15,299 bases of DNA from an uncultured Succinatimonas sp. (lineage in GTDB: Bacteria; Pseudomonadota; Gammaproteobacteria; Enterobacterales; Succinivibrionaceae): positions 1 to 15,299 of the forward strand of contig CALFLJ010000010.1 of NCBI GenBank assembly GCA_937880335.1, read 5' to 3'. Both the position numbers and the translations under genes were made by a program. Numbering within the stretch: the stretch's first letter is position 1; each line of letters starts with the position of its first letter. The notes under the pieces were generated by a model that saw only the letters and a list, made by a program, of their open reading frames with translations, ran no database searches and was not told where the DNA came from. Shown one piece after another: positions 6,949-12,676 of this stretch.

Positions 6949-8336
6949 TTCGCTCTTTACGTTTTAGGCTATGTGTGATTTTAGGGCTTATTGGAAGTTT
7001 ATTTACCGCAACTGTAAGTATTTGGTACTATCATAAAACCCTAAATGAGGCTCGCATATATATTGATGAGGAGATCTCTCAGATAGCAGATCTTATTGTC
7101 GCATATAATATGCCACTACCTAAGCGTTGGTCTATGCCCATGCTTATTGATATGTCTACTATGTCTCGTCGTATGAAAAGACATCACAATGATTTTAACT
7201 CATTGCCTTTTTTACCAGACCCTTCTTTAGCAGATCTTTTTGACAGACATAAAGATATTATCATAGCCCCTCTTTATAGTCGTCCTGGGGATACTTTCTA
7301 TTTCCCCTTAGGGATAGAGGATGGCTTTTACTCTGTAATGATCAATGATAAAAGGGTTCGAAGCTATGTGGCAACAAATGCACAAGGAATACGCTTTGTT
7401 GTTGCAAGACCTCTTTCAATTATTGATGCTGTAGGTCAGAAGGCTTTGCAGGCTTCGCTTTCTGAGTTTTGGGTTTTGTTAGCCCTTTATTTATCAGTTT
7501 TACTTTTAATTGTAAATTTAATGTTTGTGGCAGTAAGAAAACTTGCACGAGAAATAGATGCAAGAAGGGAAAATGATTTGCGCCCATTGATGGCATTAAA
7601 TATCCCATCTGAGTTAGATGTTTTTATAGATGCTTTAAATCGTCTATTTAGAAAAACCTCAGAAAGTCTGCAAAATGAGAGACGTTTTATTGCAGATGCA
7701 GCTCATGAAATGAGAACCCCGCTTACAGCATTGACCTTACAAGCTGAAAGTATAGATGAAAAAAAGTTAGATCCTGTTTTATCAGAAAAATTTTCTGAAT
7801 TAAAAAAAGCGATTAGACGTCAAAGAGATCTTACTAATTCTTTATTAACCTATGCTAAAACACAAAGTCATATTGGACATGTGGATAAAGATTTTGAATT
7901 AAAAGAGCTGTTAATTGAGCTAATTGAAGAGTTAGGTCCTCTTGCTGATGATAAAAACATAGATTTTGGTATTGATGGTAATGTTTCTATAACAGTACAT
8001 TCAGACAGAGCTCTTGTTAAAACAATACTTTCAAATCTAGTGGGTAATGCTATTAAATATACACCACCTGATGGGCAGGTAGATTTAGCTGCGCATGAGA
8101 ATGAAAATGAGCTTAGAATTTATGTAAGAGATACAGGTCCTGGCATTCCTAAAAAGGATTTAGCACATGTCTTTAGTGCTTTTTATCGTGTAGGTGGTGA
8201 TACGGCCAAGATTTCAGGTACAGGATTAGGTTTGGCTATAGTTAAATCCACTTGTATCGAACTTGGTGCAAATATAGAGCTAAAAAATCGCCAGAAAGTA
8301 GGCCTTGAGGCTTGCGTTACATTCCAAAAGAGGTAA
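6924..8336 (+). CDS. qseC: membrane sensor histidine kinase, QseC-like
   Basis: 470 residues from a TTG start inside the response-regulator gene; GAGG at 6914-6917 is 6 nt upstream and no ATG or GTG is available before the first membrane helix. TM1 is at about 16-36, a periplasmic sensor region at 37-181, TM2 at about 182-205. HisKA follows with phosphorylated H261 in DAAHEMRTPL, then HATPase_c with the N box around N371-N375 (NLVGNAIKYT), G1 DTGPGIP at 403-409 and G2 GTGLGL at 432-437. All catalytic motifs are intact. The membrane-proximal periplasmic part (63-88) has six Met and two adjacent His, unlike E. coli QseC as I remember it. Assignment to QseC is by architecture, partner and location; the ligand cannot be inferred. 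Confidence 0.85.
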   Translation: MEGRKGRVIRSLRFRLCVILGLIGSLFTATVSIWYYHKTLNEARIYIDEEISQIADLIVAYNMPLPKRWSMPMLIDMSTMSRRMKRHHNDFNSLPFLPDPSLADLFDRHKDIIIAPLYSRPGDTFYFPLGIEDGFYSVMINDKRVRSYVATNAQGIRFVVARPLSIIDAVGQKALQASLSEFWVLLALYLSVLLLIVNLMFVAVRKLAREIDARRENDLRPLMALNIPSELDVFIDALNRLFRKTSESLQNERRFIADAAHEMRTPLTALTLQAESIDEKKLDPVLSEKFSELKKAIRRQRDLTNSLLTYAKTQSHIGHVDKDFELKELLIELIEELGPLADDKNIDFGIDGNVSITVHSDRALVKTILSNLVGNAIKYTPPDGQVDLAAHENENELRIYVRDTGPGIPKKDLAHVFSAFYRVGGDTAKISGTGLGLAIVKSTCIELGANIELKNRQKVGLEACVTFQKR

Positions 8337-8350
8337 TGCTTCATCAAAAA

Positions 8351-8359
8351 TGCTAAAAT
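8351..8359 (+). promoter_or_regulatory. possible extended -10 element before parE
   Basis: TGCTAAAAT is an extended -10 (TGn plus TAAAAT), 53 bases before the parE ATG and just after the kinase stop. No convincing -35 precedes it, which extended -10 promoters can tolerate. It would let parE-flhB be expressed apart from the two-component genes. Confidence 0.3.
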
Positions 8360-8411
8360 GATAAAACAAGCTCCCAAAAGTTAGCCCTTTTCTATTAAAA
8401 AAGTCTTTTTT

Positions 8412-10334
8412 ATGTCAGACAAGAATCTTCAAGCAAATTACACAAGTGCCTCTATTGAAGTCCTAAAAGGACTTGAACCTGTGCGTCGTCGCCCTGGTAT
8501 GTATACTGATACTAGCAATCCTAATCATTTAGGAATGGAAGTCATTGACAATAGTGTTGATGAGGCGGTAGCAGGTTTTTGTAATAAAATTGAGGTTATA
8601 TTACATAGTGACGGTAGTTTTGAGGTCGTAGATAATGGTCGAGGAATGCCTGTTGATCTGCATCCTACCGAAAAAATCCCAGCTATTGAGCTAATCCTCT
8701 CTCGCCTACATGCAGGAGGTAAATTTTCCTCCGACAGCTATAAATTTTCAGGAGGACTTCATGGTGTAGGTGTAAGTGTTGTTAATGCACTGTCAGAAAA
8801 ACTTGTAGCCACAGTTAGGAGAGGCGGGAAGATCTACGCCATAGAATATGCAAAAGGGCGTAAGGTAAAGAACTTAGAGGAAATTGGTAGCTGTGCTAAA
8901 AAAGAGACTGGTACAGGAATTCATTTTTGGCCAGAAAAAGAATATTTTGATAGCCCTAATTTTGATATAAACAAGCTCAAGCATTTACTTAAGGCCAAAG
9001 CGGTTTTATGTAAAAATCTTACCATTATATTTAAAGATGAAATCAATGAAACAGTTGATACGTGGAGTTATAGCGGCCATTTAGGAGATTATTTAGCTTC
9101 TGCCTATCAAAATGAGAACAGTGAACCAAATCCTCCTTATCATGAGGAATTAAGCTTTGATGATTGGATGGTTGAATGGGCTGTCTGTTTTGACCTTTCT
9201 GATTCAAAATTAAAGGCAATAGCTGAATCCTATGTAAATCTTATCCCTACAATAGAAGGTGGTACGCACGTAAATGGATTTAGATCTGGTCTTACCCTGG
9301 CTATGCGTGAATTTTGCCAGTTGCAGAATTTGTTACCACGTAATCTAAAGCTTACCCCAGAGGATGTTTGGTCGCAGTGTATATATGTATTATCCCTGCA
9401 TATGCGAGATCCTCAATTTGCAGGACAAACTAAAGAAAAATTATCGTCAAGACAAATAGCCTCTCAACTTGAGACTGTAGTACGTGATCATTTTTCATTA
9501 TGGCTTAGTAACAATGTAGATAAAGCTAAGTTAATTGCAGACAAAATTATCTTAAAGGCTAAAGAGCGCGAAAGTTTAGCTAAGGTTGTTGAACGTAAAA
9601 AATCTGTGAGAGGACCTCAACTTCCAGGAAAATTAGTCGACTGTACATCAACAGATCCTAGTAGAGGTGAGTTATTTATTGTAGAGGGAGACTCTGCCGG
9701 AGGATCTGCCCGTCAAGCCAGAGATTCTTCTTTTCAGGCTATCCTTCCTTTGAGGGGAAAGATTTTAAATACCTGGGAAGTTTCAGGTCATCAGGCTTTA
9801 AACTCTGAGGAAATTCGTGCTATTTCTGTTGCAATGGGGATTGATCCTGATACAGATGATTTAAGTGGGCTACGTTACAGTAAGATTTGTATTTTAGCCG
9901 ATGCTGATGCCGACGGTTTGCATATTGGAACTCTTTTATGTGCTTTATTTGTAAAACATTTTAGAAAATTAGTACAGGATGGCCATGTTTATGTAGCTTG
10001 TCCTCCTTTATATCGTATAGATTGCGGTAAATTTAAAGATTATGCACTTGATGATAATGAGCTTGAGGCCAAGCAAAAGCAATTTATGCGTAAAGGCTTT
10101 AAGCGGGATAATATTAGAATTCAGCGCTTTAAAGGTTTAGGCGAAATGAATCCAGAGCAGTTGCGAGAAACTACTTTATCTCCAACATCAAGACGACTTA
10201 TGCAATTGGTGATGCCAGATGAATCTTTAGATGATGCTTTAGGACTATTAGATATGCTTTTATCAAAAAAACGAGCCTCAGATAGAAGACAGTGGCTTGA
10301 GCGTAATGGTGATAAAGCTGAGGTCTTAGATTAG
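8412..10334 (+). CDS. parE: DNA topoisomerase IV subunit B
   Basis: 640 residues; the ATPase subunit of topoisomerase IV, which with ParC decatenates daughter chromosomes. It tracks E. coli ParE closely from EVLKGLEPVRRRPGMYTDT onward. The GHKL ATP site has EVIDNSVDEA (N47, E51), DNGRGMP at 74-80 and GGLHGVG at 114-120, and the transducer lysine is in the QTK loop (341). The TOPRIM domain has VEGDSAGGSA (E425) and ADADADG (497-502), and RFKGLGEMNP near the C-terminus is typical. ParE rather than GyrB is supported by the length, about 640 instead of 800, and by the cpdA-yqiA neighbours. No Shine-Dalgarno precedes the ATG; the site is occupied by an A6G-T-CT6 palindrome. Quinolone or coumarin resistance cannot be judged from sight. 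Confidence 0.97.
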   Translation: MSDKNLQANYTSASIEVLKGLEPVRRRPGMYTDTSNPNHLGMEVIDNSVDEAVAGFCNKIEVILHSDGSFEVVDNGRGMPVDLHPTEKIPAIELILSRLHAGGKFSSDSYKFSGGLHGVGVSVVNALSEKLVATVRRGGKIYAIEYAKGRKVKNLEEIGSCAKKETGTGIHFWPEKEYFDSPNFDINKLKHLLKAKAVLCKNLTIIFKDEINETVDTWSYSGHLGDYLASAYQNENSEPNPPYHEELSFDDWMVEWAVCFDLSDSKLKAIAESYVNLIPTIEGGTHVNGFRSGLTLAMREFCQLQNLLPRNLKLTPEDVWSQCIYVLSLHMRDPQFAGQTKEKLSSRQIASQLETVVRDHFSLWLSNNVDKAKLIADKIILKAKERESLAKVVERKKSVRGPQLPGKLVDCTSTDPSRGELFIVEGDSAGGSARQARDSSFQAILPLRGKILNTWEVSGHQALNSEEIRAISVAMGIDPDTDDLSGLRYSKICILADADADGLHIGTLLCALFVKHFRKLVQDGHVYVACPPLYRIDCGKFKDYALDDNELEAKQKQFMRKGFKRDNIRIQRFKGLGEMNPEQLRETTLSPTSRRLMQLVMPDESLDDALGLLDMLLSKKRASDRRQWLERNGDKAEVLD

Positions 10335-10336
10335 CC

Positions 10337-11467
10337 ATGGCATCTGACGAGGGAGAAAAAACAGAAGAACCCACCAGTAAAAGAATTTCTGATGCCAGAA
10401 AACGTGGGCAGGTACCTCGATCTAAAGAGGCTGCTACTTTTATGGTTTTGTTTACTGGGGTATTAGCACTGTGGGCTATGTCAGGATTTTTAGGAAAATC
10501 CATGTCAGAGATTATGTCTCATTGCTTTATTTTGACAAGAGATCAAATATTTTCAGAGGATGAGACAGGACGACTCTTGCTAGAGTCTTTAATAGATGTA
10601 GGACTTCCTCTTATAATCATTATTTTCCTCCTTTTTATAAGTGGTTTTGTGGGAAATCTCTTTTTAGGAGGATATAACTTTTCTCAAGAGGCTTTGCAAC
10701 CAAAATTCTCAAAGCTAAATCCCATAAGTGGTATCGGACGTATATTTAGTCTTAATTCGTTGATGGAGCTTATAAAAGGATTAGCTAAGGTAGGTTGTGT
10801 TGGTTTGTTTTGTTACCACTCTCTAAAAGGTCGAACCTCTGAGATCTTAAACCTCTCTTTTTTAGATACTATGTATGGAGTAAATGAGGCTATAACTTTA
10901 CTCTTTCAGTTTATGCTGATTATTGTGTTGGCTTTACTACCAATTGTAATAATTGATGTGCCATTTCAAAAGTGGCACTACACAAAACAATTACGCATGA
11001 CCAAACAGGAGATTAAAGATGAATTTAAAGATTCAGAAGGTAATCCTCAAATAAAAGGTCGTATTAAACGACTTCAGTATGAGATGGCCTCAAGGCGTAT
11101 GATGAAGGAGGTCCCTAAAGCTGACGTAGTTGTAACTAATCCAACGCATTATGCAGTAGCCTTAAAATATGATCCAAACGGTACATTAGCGCCACAGGTA
11201 GTAGCAAAGGGCGTTGATCTTGTTGCGGAAAAAATTAAGGAAATTGCCAGAGAGTGTGAGGTTCCTGTAGTCCCAGTTCCTCCTTTAGCTCGTTCTCTAT
11301 ATTACACAACAGATCTAGAACAAGAAATTCCACGTGGTTTGTTTAAAGCTGTAGCACAGGTTTTAGCCTGGGTTTTAGCTATGAAGGCATATAAAATTGG
11401 CAAAAGTCCACAGAGACCTAATGCTCTTGATCCAAATCCTGAGATTCCTGATGAGTTAAGATTTTGA
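10337..11467 (+). CDS. flhB: flagellar type III secretion export-gate protein FlhB
   Basis: 376 residues, near the normal length of about 380. The N-terminus EKTEEPTSKRISDARKRGQV is the family signature, followed by four hydrophobic segments at about 34-52, 88-111, 147-162 and 186-207. The cytoplasmic domain has the self-cleavage motif NPTH at 268-271, with cleavage expected between N268 and P269; this event switches export from rod/hook to filament substrates. YAVALKY after it and GIGRIFS earlier favour the flagellar family over virulence injectisomes. The ATG begins two bases after the parE stop, so the genes are likely cotranscribed. No other flagellar gene is visible, which is unusual because flhB normally lies beside flhA or fliR. 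The protein appears complete and functional. Confidence 0.94.
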   Translation: MASDEGEKTEEPTSKRISDARKRGQVPRSKEAATFMVLFTGVLALWAMSGFLGKSMSEIMSHCFILTRDQIFSEDETGRLLLESLIDVGLPLIIIIFLLFISGFVGNLFLGGYNFSQEALQPKFSKLNPISGIGRIFSLNSLMELIKGLAKVGCVGLFCYHSLKGRTSEILNLSFLDTMYGVNEAITLLFQFMLIIVLALLPIVIIDVPFQKWHYTKQLRMTKQEIKDEFKDSEGNPQIKGRIKRLQYEMASRRMMKEVPKADVVVTNPTHYAVALKYDPNGTLAPQVVAKGVDLVAEKIKEIARECEVPVVPVPPLARSLYYTTDLEQEIPRGLFKAVAQVLAWVLAMKAYKIGKSPQRPNALDPNPEIPDELRF

Positions 11468-11478
11468 GGTACGAAATA

Positions 11479-11997
11479 ATGTCTGATAGTTTTATGTTTT
11501 ATGATATTGAAGTTCCTGTATCTTTAATTAACGAGTTTAAAAATCTAGATAGAATTATAGGTGAGAAACCCACTAATCCTTGGCGTACAGGATCAGGCTT
11601 GGCTTTTGTTAAGAATTTAGTAAAGGAAAGTGAATTTATATTAAATAAAATAAAATTAGAAGATAAAGATCTTTATCTTAAAGTTTCAGAAATTTTAATT
11701 AATACTGCTTTTGATTCTTTATTTTTAGAGTTAAATACTTTAAAAGATAGGGTTGTGAATAAAACCACTCGTATGGATGGTGCTGTTATTTATATACTCT
11801 CAGATGTTCTTGATGATCTAGATAAGCTTGAGCATCGCGTTGAGTTTGATGCCTATTATGTGAAAAAAAAGAATGAGCTATATAAAATATGTGACGATGC
11901 TAAGGCTTTTTACAAGCCTGTATCTAAAACGATTTTAGGAATTTCATTATTTGCTTTATCTATTTTAATTATACTTTTCTTATCTTTTTATTTGTGA
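11479..11997 (+). CDS. unrecognised 172-aa protein with C-terminal membrane anchor
   Basis: I do not recognise the family. Starting at the ATG at 11479, which has GAGG at 11466-11469 nine bases upstream, it has 172 residues; a TTG at 11464 would overlap the flhB stop but places the Shine-Dalgarno inside the gene. The body (about 1-145) looks helical and charged, rich in K, E, D and L, with no cysteines except one near residue 133 and no catalytic motif that I can see. A single hydrophobic helix occupies about 150-172 and ends the protein, with no signal peptide: a tail-anchored layout with the body in the cytoplasm. It starts 11 bases after flhB and is probably in the same transcript, so a role near the flagellar export apparatus or cell pole is conceivable but unproven. 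Confidence 0.7.
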   Translation: MSDSFMFYDIEVPVSLINEFKNLDRIIGEKPTNPWRTGSGLAFVKNLVKESEFILNKIKLEDKDLYLKVSEILINTAFDSLFLELNTLKDRVVNKTTRMDGAVIYILSDVLDDLDKLEHRVEFDAYYVKKKNELYKICDDAKAFYKPVSKTILGISLFALSILIILFLSFYL

Positions 11998-12050
11998 AAA
12001 ATATTTTTGCTTAGATTTACTAAAAAATAAGTTTTTAAATAAGGTTGAAT

Positions 12051-12066
12051 AGTGATTTTAATCACA
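12051..12066. promoter_or_regulatory. CRP-like operator
   Basis: AGTGATTTTAATCACA matches the CRP consensus TGTGA-N6-TCACA at all positions except the first T, and its core GTGA-N6-TCAC is perfect. Its centre (12058.5) lies about 28 bases before TAAATT at 12086-12091, close to the spacing of a class II CRP-activated promoter with a start near 12098-12100. No gene begins soon after. FNR is less likely because its half-site TTGAT is absent. Binding is inferred only from the consensus. Confidence 0.5.
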
Positions 12067-12296
12067 CTTCTCAATATATGTGGAGTAAATTTTTAAGCTT
12101 CAATCTTTAGTAATCATACGCAAAAAAAGAGTTTTTTCTCTCTTGTATATTACTAATATTCTTATTTGATTTTGTTTATTTTCAAAAATTAAATTATATT
12201 TTCTTAGCACCGAATATACTTTATAAAACGATAGTTTCAAGCTATTTTACTATTATAGTAATAGTTTAAATTCAATTTTTATATTTTGCTTTAACT

Positions 12297-12343
12297 TAGG
12301 TGTATAAAAAAATAAAAAGCTTTAAATTCATACACCTATTTTT
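12297..12343 (+). terminator. possible Rho-independent terminator or long-loop hairpin
   Basis: TAGGTGTAT (12297-12305) and ATACACCTA (12330-12338) form a perfect 9-bp stem around a 24-base A-rich loop, followed by TTTTTCT. The T run lies on the + strand side only. The long loop is atypical, so the terminator role is moderate at best. Confidence 0.45.
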
Positions 12344-12379
12344 CTAAATCATAAGTTTGTTTTTACTTGTATTGTAAGT

Positions 12380-12408
12380 ATGCATAAGCTAACTTATGTG
12401 TTTTTATT
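12380..12408 (+). terminator. possible Rho-independent terminator
   Basis: CATAAG-CTAA-CTTATG (12383-12398) is a perfect 6-bp stem with a four-base loop, extended outward by two G-U pairs and an A-T pair, then TTTTTATT. It is weak in GC but has the right layout on the + strand. It could end read-through from the flhB unit or a small transcript from this region. Confidence 0.45.
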
Positions 12409-12567
12409 AATCAAATATTATATTTCAAATAAGATTGAAAAAAGTTCTAAAACATTGTTTAAAACGGGGCTCTATAGGTTTTGTATTACCAAATATTTTG
12501 TAAAAAACTTATTACTTAATTAAGTATAAAAACATATCTCATTTAAATAATATACTTATATCTGGTT

Positions 12568-12596
12568 TTGACGCTTTGTTTACACTGGTATAAAAT
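12568..12596 (+). promoter_or_regulatory. sigma70-type promoter for the glucan phosphorylase
   Basis: TTGACG at 12568-12573 is followed by TAAAAT at 12591-12596 with 17-bp spacing; the overlapping TATAAA at 12589-12594 has an extended -10 TGG in front. Start of transcription would be near 12603, giving a leader of about 75 bases before the ATG at 12677. It is the best promoter in the window. Confidence 0.6.
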
Positions 12597-12676
12597 GCCT
12601 TTAACTGTATTTGAACTAATGCCTAATAAAATACACTTCCAACTAATGTTCTTAATTTTAATGAGGATATTTAATA

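Larger units (their letters stand above)
11998..12676. other. 679-base AT-rich intergenic region with regulatory structure, no protein gene
   Basis: No credible coding frame is seen. From left to right it contains a CRP-like palindrome (12051-12066), a -10-like TAAATT (12086-12091), a small palindrome TACTATTATAGTA (12248-12260), two + strand hairpins each followed by a T run (12297-12343 and 12380-12408), and a sigma70-type promoter for the phosphorylase (12568-12596). The stretch is longer than a promoter alone needs and may encode a small RNA. Confidence 0.6.

Noticed and set aside
7420..8377. Minus-strand open frames opposite the histidine kinase gene
   Set aside because: Both are short and sit opposite conserved kinase coding sequence, with no recognisable protein features.
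10198..10503. Minus-strand 101-residue frame across the parE-flhB junction
   Set aside because: It overlaps the conserved ends of two well-supported genes and shows no family motif.
11464..11478. TTG start for the gene after flhB
   Set aside because: The GAGG that fits the ATG at 11479 lies inside this short extension, and no ribosome site fits the TTG better.
11998..12010. AAAATATTTTT palindrome right after the 172-aa gene as its terminator
   Set aside because: Pure A-T self-complementarity without GC pairs or loop; too weak to support a terminator call.
12121..12146. Poly-A/poly-T hairpin AAGAG...CTCTT as a terminator
   Set aside because: Only five base pairs, with no T run after the stem; it is expected by chance in such AT-rich sequence.
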